Assembly (NCBI RefSeq): GCF_005877885.1
Contig: NZ_VCHY01000010.1
Location: forward strand, 62,001-126,000
From: Labilibacter sediminis
GTDB lineage: Bacteria; Bacteroidota; Bacteroidia; Bacteroidales; Marinilabiliaceae
Length of the DNA: 64,000 nt
Direction of reading: 5' to 3'
Shown here: positions 27,346 through 38,800 of the stretch, piece after piece
Position numbering within the stretch: position 1 is the first letter of the stretch
Layout: the number at the start of each line of letters is the position of its first letter
Notes under the pieces: model-generated
The model's input: the letters and a program-made list of their open reading frames with translations, nothing else
What the model was told of the DNA's origin: nothing
Database searches by the model: none
Made by a program: the position numbers and the translations under genes

Positions 27346-30045
27346 TCATTCTTTTGTCATAAAGCTCCATATATCGCCTTTAACCCTGCCATTAGCTTTA
27401 ATCTCATCAACTCGCCAATAATACTGTACTCCAGACTCTAGCTCTGGGGTTTTCACAATATTATTCTCAAAAAATCCAATATATTCGACTGAGCTTTTAT
27501 CTGCTTTTTCAACCTTCTCATAGGATGTTCCTAAATAAATCTCACTCCCTTTTGATTTATATGCCTTTAACCACATCAATTCGAGATTAGCAAAATCAAC
27601 AGGCGCTACTCCTCGAGGTACAGGTATGGAAGCTTTTTCTTCTTGTCTACCTGCAATCCAATAATTTATAGCTCCATGTTCGTAGGCCCCTATATCCGGA
27701 TTTTCACCCAAATATCCTTCATTTACACCTTCGATAGTAATCCCTGCATCAATCAATTCTGAATTGTCTGCCGGACGAAAATCCCAGTTGACTGGATCTT
27801 TTAATTGCTGAACCACATCTCTGTTAGGTTCAAAATATATCCCAAACCAATTGTGATCTAAAACACCTCTCACAGGAGTAATTCCCTTCCCATTTTTACC
27901 GCTTATTACATTCGCTGCATTATTTCTGGTAATGGTATGATGATTATAACCACCGTGCTTCATTTCTGAGAAAATGCTCACATCTATTTGATCATTATTA
28001 AAGGCAGTATTATTATAAAAAGTATGGTAGTCCCCCTTAGGTATCAGCGCTTTGGCATTCCAAACTACATTATAATGCATCAGACCATTAATACCATATT
28101 TGGTAGAATCGTTCCACGGCGTATCAAACCTTAATCCAAACTTGGGAGTATCATGAACCCAATTGTATCTCATCTCAGTACCATCAACAAACTCGGCATC
28201 GGCTTGAGCCCCCGCTCCATCATTCTGAAGTTTACCAATTCCCGTAATTCTTGTAAGTTCAATTTTATTTTTATTGCCCATTTTTAAACCTACAGAATTA
28301 CCTCCGGTGTCTAATGTATTGTGCGCAAAATAAAGCTCACTGGCAAAACGCGCATTTACCATTACATCATCCTTGGTACCCACGCAACTGTAATCGATGT
28401 TTTTAAACAGGCAATTGATCACACTGTCCTTTTTACCCTTAATCACTAAGCCACTTCCATCGGCATTCGTAAATGAACAGTTTCGTAACACATTACAAGA
28501 TATTTCATTTGCGGTTCCTGCATCAACAGAGCTTGGAGCCGCTTGTGCCAGCTCTCCCAACATACGCTTTGAATAACTTGGAAATTCAAAATTACAATCT
28601 TCGACCTTGGTATGTTTCACCCTTTGCATATCAAGTGTACAAGCGAAAAAATCAATTCCTATAATTTGTACATGTTCAGAATTAGATAAGGTTAATCCGT
28701 ATGTAATATCCTTCCCTCTGATAACCATGCTTTCAGGGTTTTGACCATTGGGTGCATATAAATAAAGCTCCTTAGATTCTGGATTATAATACCATTCTTT
28801 TTCAGCATCCAAACATGCCAAAGAGCCTTCTATAAAATATTTCCCTTCAACTATCTTCTTATGGTACATCCCTTTGGGAAAGTTCTTTGAATAATTAAAG
28901 AAATTTGTACCTGCATGGTGATGAGTTACCTTTTCTGCAAAAGATAACCACGAACCAACATTTAAAATGGCAATAGCCCCTTCAAAACTCTTTGTTACAG
29001 AAGCTAGATTCATTTTTCCATCATCCACCATTTTTCCATATTCACTAGATTGATGCTGGTGTCCCCAGGTATTCTCTTTATCCCACATTTCCTCACTCCA
29101 AGCTTCAGCATTGGGCCAACGTGCAGAGGTCATCATCTCTTGATTCGCAAATAATTGCCATACATCTGTATCTAACTTTGTTTTGTATATGCGATCTTCG
29201 TGTATTTCCCACTTATTATCAATTTTAATAGTACCATCAATGATCACTTTGTGATTGGGAAATGCTTTAATCACTTTCTTTTGAGAAGAACTCCCTATTA
29301 AATAACTTGCTATCACAGCCTCGTGATAACGGCCTTCCATAATAATACAAGTATCAGCACTGCGTAAAAATTTCAAAGCTTTTTGAATCGTCTTTAAGGG
29401 TGCCTCTTTGTTTCCCTTATTTTGGTCTGAACCCTTTACTGCAGATACATAAACAGTTTGCTGCGTTGGATCCCATTGCTTGTTTGTTTCAACAGCAAAA
29501 AAATCCTCTTTCTCGTAACTTACCTCATCTAACCAATACATGCCCGATGCTGCTGAAAATCCTATATGAAGACCATAAAATCCATCTTTAGGTACACTAA
29601 ATTCAAGCAAATACTTCTCGTATGAACTGGTTAGGGTAAATTGACTACTCAAAATATTTTTAGTACTTCCTTTTTGTCGAATATCAACATTAATTCTATT
29701 TCCTGCTTGATCAGCTTTTGCATAAAAAGAAACATATATTTTATCTCCAGCTTTCTTAAAGAAAGCAGACTTTTGCCAATTTGAAACGTATACTTTTCTT
29801 GGTGACGCTCCATTTGTATTTTCTACTTTAACCTTTAAGGCTTTTTTACCTTTAACAACAGGTGATTTAACCACATAAAATGAAGCCTGAGCTCCCCCCC
29901 ATGCATCCAATCTCCAACCTACAATTGAACCATTATGATTTCCTGTAGATTCTTGTTCAAATCCTCCATTCTCAATTTGAGCCAATAAATGACTACCTGT
30001 TAAAACACTTATTGTCGTTAATATAAATATGCACAAATACTTCAT
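27346..30045 (-). CDS. Secreted beta-helix protein with N-terminal CBM-like module (ARWPN family)
   Basis: An 899-aa protein. An in-frame ATG at 30141 would add 32 residues before the signal peptide, so 30045 is preferred. Order: signal peptide (1-23), CBM4/9-like jelly roll (about 24-180), parallel beta-helix (about 195-790), then a fibronectin-like segment ending YYWRVDEIKANGRVKGDIW. Family signatures are KGNKEAPLKTIQKALKFL, WQLFANQEMMTSARWPN (ARWPN at 308-312), WVHDTPKFGLRFD and KGDYHTFYNN. Unlike the paralogues at 4824 and 47083 it has no T9SS tail, so it should stay periplasmic or be exported by another route. It follows susC-susD but is separated from them by a terminator. Confidence 0.85.
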   Translation of the reverse strand: MKYLCIFILTTISVLTGSHLLAQIENGGFEQESTGNHNGSIVGWRLDAWGGAQASFYVVKSPVVKGKKALKVKVENTNGASPRKVYVSNWQKSAFFKKAGDKIYVSFYAKADQAGNRINVDIRQKGSTKNILSSQFTLTSSYEKYLLEFSVPKDGFYGLHIGFSAASGMYWLDEVSYEKEDFFAVETNKQWDPTQQTVYVSAVKGSDQNKGNKEAPLKTIQKALKFLRSADTCIIMEGRYHEAVIASYLIGSSSQKKVIKAFPNHKVIIDGTIKIDNKWEIHEDRIYKTKLDTDVWQLFANQEMMTSARWPNAEAWSEEMWDKENTWGHQHQSSEYGKMVDDGKMNLASVTKSFEGAIAILNVGSWLSFAEKVTHHHAGTNFFNYSKNFPKGMYHKKIVEGKYFIEGSLACLDAEKEWYYNPESKELYLYAPNGQNPESMVIRGKDITYGLTLSNSEHVQIIGIDFFACTLDMQRVKHTKVEDCNFEFPSYSKRMLGELAQAAPSSVDAGTANEISCNVLRNCSFTNADGSGLVIKGKKDSVINCLFKNIDYSCVGTKDDVMVNARFASELYFAHNTLDTGGNSVGLKMGNKNKIELTRITGIGKLQNDGAGAQADAEFVDGTEMRYNWVHDTPKFGLRFDTPWNDSTKYGINGLMHYNVVWNAKALIPKGDYHTFYNNTAFNNDQIDVSIFSEMKHGGYNHHTITRNNAANVISGKNGKGITPVRGVLDHNWFGIYFEPNRDVVQQLKDPVNWDFRPADNSELIDAGITIEGVNEGYLGENPDIGAYEHGAINYWIAGRQEEKASIPVPRGVAPVDFANLELMWLKAYKSKGSEIYLGTSYEKVEKADKSSVEYIGFFENNIVKTPELESGVQYYWRVDEIKANGRVKGDIWSFMTKE

Positions 30046-30218
30046 ATCACTATTTATTTTGAACTTCAAAATTGAGATTTTTGTCCTTTTAATAACAAAT
30101 AGATATTCCCAAAGAATAAGACTCATTTCACAAACACCCACTGAACATCATGTTTCAACTACAATAAAAGACTGGTTTTCAACCTTATTAAACATGCATA
30201 TTAGATTTAAATTGGATT

Positions 30219-30259
30219 TAAAAAATTAAGGGCTGCCGAAACTATCCGACAACCCTTAA
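30219..30259 (-). terminator. Terminator after susD
   Basis: On the minus strand, TTAAGGGTTGTCGG pairs with a segment ending CAGCCCTTAA through Watson-Crick and G-U pairs, followed by TTTTTT. It lies just after the susD stop and probably limits read-through into the beta-helix gene. Confidence 0.8.
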
Positions 30260-30283
30260 CAAAACTCAAACTACTTATTTTTT

Positions 30284-31894
30284 TTAATTATATCCGGGGT
30301 TTTGATCATCTGCAACAGCCGAATTGGTGCTCATTTCAGCTTCAGGTATTGGATATAATAAGTGCATTGGTGTAACAATTCGATTATTCCACTTAACCGT
30401 TTTTGTATTTGCTATTGGATAATAATTATAACCTTCATCATCCACACTTGGTTTAGGATCAAAAGTTGCTTCCTGCTGTCCTATAACCTCACGTTCAAAA
30501 ACTTCTTGCCCATAACGGAAAATATCAAACTTGCCATGACCTTCAAAACAAAGTTCGCGAGCACGTTCCCACATAATAAAGTAATCCAAATCATCAGCGG
30601 TTAAAGTACGATCCACTAAAGCAGGATACGCTGTTCCACTTTGTGCTCTTGAAATAATCATATCTAAAGCATCGTAAGCCTCTGTTTCCAGCCCAATATT
30701 AGCTGCAGCTTCTGCTAATATCAAAATTACATCAGCATAACGTAAAACTGGCACATTCATGTCTGTTTTAAACCCTGCAACAGGCTTAACTGAGAAACGA
30801 AATTTATGTGGATACCATTTCTTATGAAGTTTATTGTATTTAATCGAGTTGTCAGCATTTAAGATTCCTGGCGCAATATTATGAATAAAGCGAGGGTCTC
30901 TATAATCATAACTTTCGATTAAATTAAGTGTTGGATTGGTACGGGCAAAACTTTTATCAATAGCTGCACTGTTACCTGCTGGTCCATTCACACCTCCCCA
31001 TACACCACCTCTTAAGAAGTCGTAATTATGCTGAACCTGAAAAATCCACTCTTTTGACTTCTCTCCTTCAATAGTAAATAAACTACCATAGTTACTTTCT
31101 AACGCATACTCACCATCATTCTTCACTTCAAGAGCTTTATCGTATGCATCTTGATAATACTCTGTCATATTTAATGGTGCTCCTGCCATTGTTAAATATA
31201 CTTTGGCTAATAATGCCTTAGCGGCTCCAACAGTGGCTCTTCCCAAATCAGATTCAGGATATTTCTCACTAGCAGGTGAAAAATGAGCATGATAAAGTGA
31301 GTCCTCAGCGTATTCAAGGTCTTCAATAATCACATCATATACATCTTTAATTGGCATTCGTGGATTATTTGATTCACTATCATATTTAAATTCATCCAGA
31401 ATAATTGGTACTCTACCCCAAAATCGTACAAGATTAAAATACCCCAGAGCCCTTAAAAATTTAGCTTCACCTTTTAAGCGTTGTTTTAAGCGAATATCCT
31501 TTGCTGAATCTACCTGAAATCCGTCAAAACGTGATAACACCTGGTTTGCTCTGGCTATCATTGTATAATTGGTCTGCCAAATATTATAAAGTCCTTTATC
31601 CGAGTTATCGAATGTAAACTGACCATATTGATTCTGAATGGCATTAGCATGAAATGTTGTTACTGAATGCGATCCATGCATGGATAATTTGATGAATTCT
31701 TCTCCAAAAACACCTTTTGCGGGTGTCATAGTATTGTATATTCCGTTAACCGCAATTTCAAACTCTCCTAAATTATTAAAGAAATCATCTGATGTATAAG
31801 ATGAATTTGGGAATTGCTCCAAATCATCATGACATGCTGTTACTGTAAGAAGCAACACTGCCATTAATATTAATATATATTTAAAATGCTTCAT
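30284..31894 (-). CDS. susD: SusD/RagB-type glycan-binding lipoprotein
   Basis: A 536-aa lipoprotein (lipobox TVTAC, Cys21) of the SusD family, the surface lid that captures glycans for SusC. It shows the N-terminal LEQFPNSSYTSDDFF segment. Helical TPR-like parts contain RANQVLSRFDGF and GEAKFLRALGYFNLVRFWG, and the C-terminal part has RYADVILILAEAA and LCFEGHGKFDIFRYG. It begins 11 bases after the susC stop and is co-transcribed with it. It is the only SusD inside the window. Confidence 0.96.
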   Translation of the reverse strand: MKHFKYILILMAVLLLTVTACHDDLEQFPNSSYTSDDFFNNLGEFEIAVNGIYNTMTPAKGVFGEEFIKLSMHGSHSVTTFHANAIQNQYGQFTFDNSDKGLYNIWQTNYTMIARANQVLSRFDGFQVDSAKDIRLKQRLKGEAKFLRALGYFNLVRFWGRVPIILDEFKYDSESNNPRMPIKDVYDVIIEDLEYAEDSLYHAHFSPASEKYPESDLGRATVGAAKALLAKVYLTMAGAPLNMTEYYQDAYDKALEVKNDGEYALESNYGSLFTIEGEKSKEWIFQVQHNYDFLRGGVWGGVNGPAGNSAAIDKSFARTNPTLNLIESYDYRDPRFIHNIAPGILNADNSIKYNKLHKKWYPHKFRFSVKPVAGFKTDMNVPVLRYADVILILAEAAANIGLETEAYDALDMIISRAQSGTAYPALVDRTLTADDLDYFIMWERARELCFEGHGKFDIFRYGQEVFEREVIGQQEATFDPKPSVDDEGYNYYPIANTKTVKWNNRIVTPMHLLYPIPEAEMSTNSAVADDQNPGYN

Positions 31895-31905
31895 TTTCTT
31901 ATTCT

Positions 31906-34900
31906 TTATAGTCCAATATTAACTCCAAATGAAATATTAAGTGTACGAGGATATGCTCCGTAATCCAGATTAGCACTTGTAATTGACTTTTGTCCGGTTG
32001 CTACGCTTACTTCAGGGTCATAACCCGAGTAATTAGTCCACACATACACATTATCAATTACAGTATATAACTTTAAGCTTCTTATACCTATTTTGCGCGC
32101 AATACGTGAAGGGAAGTTATAGCCTAAATTAATGCTTTGCAAGCGAATGAATGAACCATCTTCTACCACCCAGTCAGTGAAGTTACCATCATGGACATAA
32201 TCTGGTCTAAAATATGATCCTTCAGGATTTTCAGGTGTCCATGCATCAACAAATTCAGATGTTTTATTCCATGCACTATTTCCTTTAAAGTTCATACGAT
32301 GCTTATTACCATTAATCACATCAAAACCATATTTGTATGTAAAAAACACTCCTAGATCAATACCCTTGAAGCTGAAGTTATTGTATAAACTTCCATAATG
32401 CTTTGGCTGAGTACGTGCAATAATGGTCTTATCGTTTGAATCAATTAATCCATCCTTATTACGGTCAATATACCTGATATCACCAAAACTTGGGTCTGAA
32501 TCATTATAGTTACCATATAATTCATCCACCTCAGGCTTTAAAGTTGCATTGGCATAATCCAACTCACCACCTGGCAACACAGGAATATCAAAGTCATCGT
32601 AGGTAAATACTCCATCGGTTTTATATCCAACCCAATTACCTAAACTCTCACCTACCCGAAGTAAACCGGTATATTCGCCATTGGTAAACTGATCCCTAAA
32701 GGTTTGCTCATATTGTCCACCCAAATTAAGCACCTTGTTTCGGTTCATGGCAAAAACAAATTCGGATGACCATTTAAAAGCTTTATCGATATTAATGGTT
32801 GTTAAAGAAAGCTCAATACCTTTATTTTCCACACTTCCATTATTCATGATAATATTATCGTGACTTGTAGAAATTGGTGTTGGAACATTTAATAATAAGT
32901 CCTTAGTTTCTTTATAATAGATATCTGCATCTAAGCTTATACGATCATTAAAGAATCCCAATTCCAAACCAACATCATATTGATCAGTAAATTCCCATCT
33001 TAAATCCGGATTTCCAACCGAACCAGCACCTAATCCTCCTTCAAATGAATTAGCTACACCAAAGACATAGTTCTGAGGGTTCATTGTTGGATATGTTGTA
33101 TAGTAACCAATACCTGCATTACCCGTTTGACCATAACTAGCTCTCACTTTCACCTTGGATAATTGAGAGAAGTTATCCATAAAGTTTTCATTATGAACAT
33201 TCCAACTAACAGCCATAGCAGGAAAATAACCCCACTTATCTTTATAAAAAACAGAAGAACCATCTGCACGGAAAGAAACATTTACATTAACTCTGTTATC
33301 AAAGTTATAGAATATACGTCCCATGTATGACTTCATCACTTTCTTATATAGATATGTTTCAGGTATATTTGGAGTTAATCCATAATGTATACCGTCATAT
33401 CCTTTATCTTCTAATGGGAAATTCGTATTGTAAATATACTCTGTATCTCTTGTTAAAAATTCCTGTTCAAAAAGAGCATCAAAATTCAAATTATGCCTTC
33501 CTAACCTCCTTTTGTAAATCAACATATTTTGATTTGTCAAACGACTTTGCATAAAATGAAAACGAGTTCCTATACCATTATTCTGGTATCCTCGACCAAA
33601 CTCCTTTGGAAAGTATGCTTTTTGCTTTGAATCTGTATAATTAAGACCCAAGGTTACCTTTGCACTTAAACCATTAAGGATTTCATAAGTTAAGTCAGCC
33701 TTTCCGTTAAAGTTAAACACTTGTGTTCGGTTTTGTGTTTTTAAAGCTTCTGTTACCGGGTCTACCCAAACACCATCTTGTTCATTCTCATCATCCTCAA
33801 CAATTTCACCAACTACTCTATTGGGCTGACGCGATAATGTTTTGATTACCGAACTCATATTACGAGATGTAAAACCACCTGCACTTGTTGGACCAATCTT
33901 ATCAGAAAAACTTGGTGCCAGGTTGGTTACTAACTTCAGTTTTTCTGTTAAGTTATTTTTTAGATTAACACTAAAATTATAACGTTCAAAATAAGAATTC
34001 TTTAGTGTACCTTCATTTTTTAGATAAGCACCTCGCACTCCAAAAGTATTCCCATCTTTACCTCCATAAGCAGAGAGAGAGTGATTTTGAATAATTCCCA
34101 CACCATAATATTCTTTCTGCCAGTTGGTATTCGGGCCATTATCATATAAAGCTTGTAATTCTTCCTTATTCGTATAAGGTTGTCCATATAACTCACCCAC
34201 AAAACTCACCTCCGGGTCATAAATACCTTCTGGATACTGAAGTTTATTTATACGATGTGTTCCATATTGGGAAGCATCCATTACACCAACAAATCGGTCT
34301 TCAGGCACATAACTAACACTAACTTTAGAGTCAACGTTTATTTTTGTTTTACCTGATTTACCAGACTTTGTGGTTATTATTATTACACCATTTGCTCCTC
34401 TTGAACCATAGATAGCAGCAGCTGATGCATCTTTTAATACTTCCATCGATTCAATAGAACCTGGGTCAAGATTTGCTAATGGAGAATCCTCACCCATACC
34501 ATCCATTGCACCTTTTACTGAGTTGGTATTATAATCCACTTCAATAGGAATACCATCAATCACATATAAAGGCTCATTATTTGCATTAATAGAGGTACCA
34601 CCTCGAACGCGAACACGAATTCCACTTCCTAAAGATCCATCGTTACTGGTTGTATTAACACCGGCAATCCGACCTTGAAGAGCCTGCTCAATTGTTGTAT
34701 TGGTTGTTTTTTCAATATCCGCAACACTTACTTTGCTAATTGCTCCGGTTACATCTTGTGCTCTTTGAGTACCATAACCAACAGCTACTACTTCTTCTAG
34801 GTGGATTCCGCTTTTTAGGATAACATTGAATACTCTTTTATTACCAACCTGGATATCCTGCGCATCCATACCAATAAATGAAAAATGTAATATATCATTT

Positions 34901-35133
34901 ATACTGGTTACTGATAATTTAAAATTACCGTCCATGTCGGTAATCGTACCTACAGTGGTACCTTTTATAATCACATTAACACCAGGAATAGATTGTCCTG
35001 TATCGTCACTAACATTTCCGCTTACATTAATTGATTCCTGCGCCCAAACATTTGAGCTAAACAGTATCATTAAAACGAAAACCAACATCTTTGAAGTCGA
35101 GAAATACCTACTTCGTTCAAAAAAGATTTTCAT
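31906..35133 (-). CDS. susC: SusC-type TonB-dependent receptor
   Basis: Complete 1075-aa outer-membrane oligosaccharide transporter. A signal peptide (about 1-31) precedes a carboxypeptidase-D-like domain (ESINVSGNVSDDTGQSIPGV, to about 110). Next come a TonB-box-like segment (EEVVAVGYGTQ), the plug (GRIAGVNTT, PLYVIDGIPIEVDY, AIYGSRGANGVIIITTK) and a 22-strand-type barrel ending in an aromatic-poor ISFGVNIGL. It forms a transport pair with the adjacent SusD. The HTCS gene lies upstream on the same strand, the standard arrangement for inducible PULs. Confidence 0.97.
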   Translation of the reverse strand: MKIFFERSRYFSTSKMLVFVLMILFSSNVWAQESINVSGNVSDDTGQSIPGVNVIIKGTTVGTITDMDGNFKLSVTSINDILHFSFIGMDAQDIQVGNKRVFNVILKSGIHLEEVVAVGYGTQRAQDVTGAISKVSVADIEKTTNTTIEQALQGRIAGVNTTSNDGSLGSGIRVRVRGGTSINANNEPLYVIDGIPIEVDYNTNSVKGAMDGMGEDSPLANLDPGSIESMEVLKDASAAAIYGSRGANGVIIITTKSGKSGKTKINVDSKVSVSYVPEDRFVGVMDASQYGTHRINKLQYPEGIYDPEVSFVGELYGQPYTNKEELQALYDNGPNTNWQKEYYGVGIIQNHSLSAYGGKDGNTFGVRGAYLKNEGTLKNSYFERYNFSVNLKNNLTEKLKLVTNLAPSFSDKIGPTSAGGFTSRNMSSVIKTLSRQPNRVVGEIVEDDENEQDGVWVDPVTEALKTQNRTQVFNFNGKADLTYEILNGLSAKVTLGLNYTDSKQKAYFPKEFGRGYQNNGIGTRFHFMQSRLTNQNMLIYKRRLGRHNLNFDALFEQEFLTRDTEYIYNTNFPLEDKGYDGIHYGLTPNIPETYLYKKVMKSYMGRIFYNFDNRVNVNVSFRADGSSVFYKDKWGYFPAMAVSWNVHNENFMDNFSQLSKVKVRASYGQTGNAGIGYYTTYPTMNPQNYVFGVANSFEGGLGAGSVGNPDLRWEFTDQYDVGLELGFFNDRISLDADIYYKETKDLLLNVPTPISTSHDNIIMNNGSVENKGIELSLTTINIDKAFKWSSEFVFAMNRNKVLNLGGQYEQTFRDQFTNGEYTGLLRVGESLGNWVGYKTDGVFTYDDFDIPVLPGGELDYANATLKPEVDELYGNYNDSDPSFGDIRYIDRNKDGLIDSNDKTIIARTQPKHYGSLYNNFSFKGIDLGVFFTYKYGFDVINGNKHRMNFKGNSAWNKTSEFVDAWTPENPEGSYFRPDYVHDGNFTDWVVEDGSFIRLQSINLGYNFPSRIARKIGIRSLKLYTVIDNVYVWTNYSGYDPEVSVATGQKSITSANLDYGAYPRTLNISFGVNIGL

Positions 35134-35201
35134 AAATTATAGATTTACATTAATAAACTCCTTACTCTAAAATTGTGTGCATCCTTAAAACGCCCACAAT
35201 A

Positions 35202-35209
35202 CAAACTTA
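35202..35209 (-). promoter_or_regulatory. Candidate -7 box for susCD
   Basis: The minus strand reads TAAGTTTG, matching TAnnTTTG, about 70 bases upstream of the susC ATG. No clear -33 element sits at the expected spacing. Confidence 0.3.
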
Positions 35210-35451
35210 GAACAGAAGTCCATTGTGTTGCTAAAGATATTTCCCATTTGATCTAACACAATGCACAAATCAGAAATAAATCTTCAACTAAGTATTGACT
35301 ATCAATACATTAACATTTTTTTAAATTTTAACAACTAAAATTACATTTGTGAGAATATTTTTATCGCTTGCAATATTTGTTTTGGTGATTCGAGTCAATA
35401 ATTGACTTTGTATTTACAAATTACAAACATCTTTCCTGAAAAGAAGTATTA

Positions 35452-35612
35452 ATACCAATTAAACATCAAAATGCGCCATGTAATTATATTCTTATCAGCT
35501 TGCTTATCATCATCAACTCATTCCGTAGCTATGGCTATGCAATAAGTCTCTTCTTCAAGCAAACTAATGATATTTAAAATTCTAAAGTTTCATTTTGAAA
35601 TTCAATTGGTAT
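35452..35612. repeat. MITE-like long hairpin, copy 2
   Basis: Terminal inverted repeats of 22 bases (35452-35473 and 35591-35612) match at 19 positions; both begin ATACCAATT when read inward. The interior is also an imperfect inverted repeat centred on CCGTAGCTATGGCTATGC (35523-35540). That core matches the core of the hairpin at 2121-2302 at 17 of 18 bases. No coding sequence inside. Confidence 0.6.
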
Positions 35613-35822
35613 AACACACATTAACTTCAAAACGGATTGAATGAAATGGATTTGGAACTTAATAAAGTTCAGTTATGTATATTTAAAATCCTATGAGAGT
35701 GCAATACACTGAGTACTTGCATAATCCATAATCAGTATAATTGAATGGAAATGCCTTTATGAATGGATACCATCATTCAAGAATACATTAACAGCTTAAT
35801 TAATAAATGCCTGCACAATAAC

Positions 35823-38800
35823 CTATAATGATCTAACATCCTTAACAAACTCGGATGGTATTTTACCATATTTAGCTTTAAAACATTTACCGAAATATGA
35901 TACATTAGTAAAACCTACATTAAAAGCAATTTCAGTTACTCTTAAACTGGTAGAGTGCATCATATCTACAGCTCTTCTTAAGCGATAACTTCTCATAAAC
36001 TCAACCGCAGAAAGATCTGAAATAGATTTAAGCTTACGATACAGCTGCATTCGACTATACCCCATATCTTTCTCTATATCTTTTACCGTATATTCAGAAT
36101 TAGACAGGTTTGTTTCAATAACCCCTTCCAAGTTCTTTAAAAACTCTTTATCTTCTAAATTAACATCAATCTCCTCCAGAGGTTGTTCTCCTGCATGGTC
36201 GATATATTTTTTCTTAAGCTTTGATCTTAGTTCAAGCAGTTTTTGAATTCTGATTTTTAAATGCTCCAAATTAAAAGGCTTTGGAATATATGAATCTGCC
36301 CCTGCTTTTATACCTTCAATTCGATGCTCTGTTTGTGCATTGGCCGTAAGCAATATAATTGGAATATGATTGGTTTTTTCATTTTCCTTAATTTTTGAAC
36401 ACATTTCGTATCCATCCATTTCAGGCATCATCACATCCGATATAATTAAATCCGGGATACGCTCCTCGGCTAGCTTTAATCCCTCTACCCCATTTTCCGC
36501 CTCATACACTTTAAAACCCGGAGCCAAAAAATCCTTTAGAAATGCTCTAATCTCAACATTATCTTCAACAATAAGTATTTCCTTATCATGAAACTGAATA
36601 TGATCTTCGGGTTTAAATACATTTATGATCTTCTCTTCTGCAACAGGAGCAAATTCCTCTTTTACATCATTAAGTACATTTCTAATATGTACGTCTGACT
36701 TGATCTCTTCTTCATTAAACCCTTGCTGATATTTAGGTAAGATCACATAAAAAGAACTTCCCGCACCTAATTCTGATTCTACAAATACAAATCCCTTTTG
36801 TAGTTTTATTAACATATTTGTAAATGCCAATCCCAAACCAGAACCTTTATCTACTTCTTTATATGAAGAATGATATTCTACTTGATAAAATTGATCAAAA
36901 ATATTGTCTATTTGATCCACGGGAATACCTTTCCCATTATCCGATATTTTTAAAACAATATAATCAGATGACGCCTGCCTGAATTCATCCGGAATTTTTG
37001 AGTGAGATAAGTCATTTTCAAGCGAATCTACTATTAATGATATCTCACCCCCATCGTTTGTATATTTAAATGCATTTGAAACCAAATTGGTAATAATTTT
37101 CTCCATTTTATCAGGATCAAATACCACATCTAAATCAGCTTGTTTTGCCCGAAATTTAAATTTAATATTTCGCTGAGCAGTAAACACTTCAAATGATTCA
37201 CTTAACTCAGTTAAAAAAGCGATTAAATCACTCTTTACAAAATTTGTTGGTAAATGACCAGCTTCAACTTTTCTAAAATCTAAAAGTTGAGAAACCAAAC
37301 GTAACATCCGCTTGGTATTCTTCATTATAACTCCAAAATCACGACCTACTTCATAAGGTAAAGCTATCTGAGACAGATTCTTATCTACCAATCCGGCGAT
37401 AATAGTTAACGGTGTTTTTATTTCATGCGAAATATTAGTGAAGAAACTAAGCTTAGCCTTATTTAATTCTAATACAGAGGTTCTCTCGTGTTTCTCAACC
37501 TCTAGCTGGGTGCGTAATTTATGTCTTCGATACTGCATTCGTAGCCCAATAAACACAACAAGTCCTATAAAAACAAAGTACATAAGTATAGCCCACCATG
37601 TTTGATACCAATAAGGCTGAATGTAGATATTTAAAGCTGCATATTCATTATTCCATACTCCATCTCCATTAGAAGATTTAACCTTAAAAGTATACGAGCC
37701 TGGCTTTAAGAATGAATATGATGCATATCTTTTATCAGCACTTGTTTCTATCCACCTATCATCCACGCCTTCTAATTTATACTGATAACTTGATTTATGA
37801 GGATTATCAAATTGCAAAGCAGCAAATTCTAAGGCTAAGGTATTTTGGTTTGGCTCCAATACAATTATATTATTCTTGTAATCAATAGAGTCACTAGCGT
37901 GATACGAAAATGATTGAAAGGCAAACTTCTTGTGCCTAACGTTCATCTTAGTTATCTGAACAGTAGAAGTACTTTCACGAGATTTTACTTCCAAAGGATC
38001 GAAATAGGTGAATCCATTGGTACCTCCAAAATACATGATCCCATCTTTACTTTTCCAAGCAGACCATTTTCTAAAATTATTATTTTGAAGACCATCATAA
38101 AAATTAAAATTTTGAAAGACTTCCTTTACCGGGTCAAACTTGGATATTCCTTCATCTGTACTCAACCATAAAAATTTATTGTCATCTTCCAGTATTGAAT
38201 ACACAGCTGCACTTGGAAGACCATCTTTCTTTTGGTAATATTTGAATTCAAGCTCTCCCGATATCTGATTAGTCATTAACTTAATCAATCCTGCGCCAAA
38301 AGTTGCCATCCATATTACTCCTTCACTATCTTCCTTAAATCCAAAAACAGGATTACTTCTTAAAAATTCAACATTTGAATTGCTATGAACTATATTGATA
38401 ACTTCTAATACTTTTAAGTTCTCATCTAAACTAACTTTAAAAACCCCACTATTCAAGGCGCCTATCCAAAGTCCACCTTTATTATCTCTGTAAATTGCTG
38501 AAACAGACAAATTATTTAACTTATCATGTTCAAGTTGGATAAATTTTTCTTCAGCTCCACTTTCATCAATATATCCAATCCCATGTTCATTATGATTACC
38601 CATCCAAACAACACCCGTTTGATCTTCATAGAACATATAGGTTAAATCAATATTGAACCCTTCATAATCCTTACTATTAAAATAGGATACTTTCTTTCTA
38701 TTTCCACTTTTGTCATACTGAACTTTAATTAATCCTGATCCCAAAACACTAATCCACAAGTTATTTTTGCTATCAAACAACGTCCCCCAACATCTGGCGT

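Larger units (their letters stand above)
35134..35822. other. Intergenic region between HTCS and susC
   Basis: About 690 bases. It holds the candidate susC -7 box (35202) and a MITE-like hairpin (35452-35612). The HTCS 3' end is at its right border. No gene seen. Confidence 0.6.

Noticed and set aside
30046-30141. Upstream ATG start for the 27346 beta-helix gene
   Set aside because: It adds 32 residues before a complete signal peptide; ATG 30045 is preferred.
34826-35170. 114-codon plus-strand frame over the 5' end of susC
   Set aside because: Antisense to the conserved SusC N-terminus; composition reflects the opposite strand.
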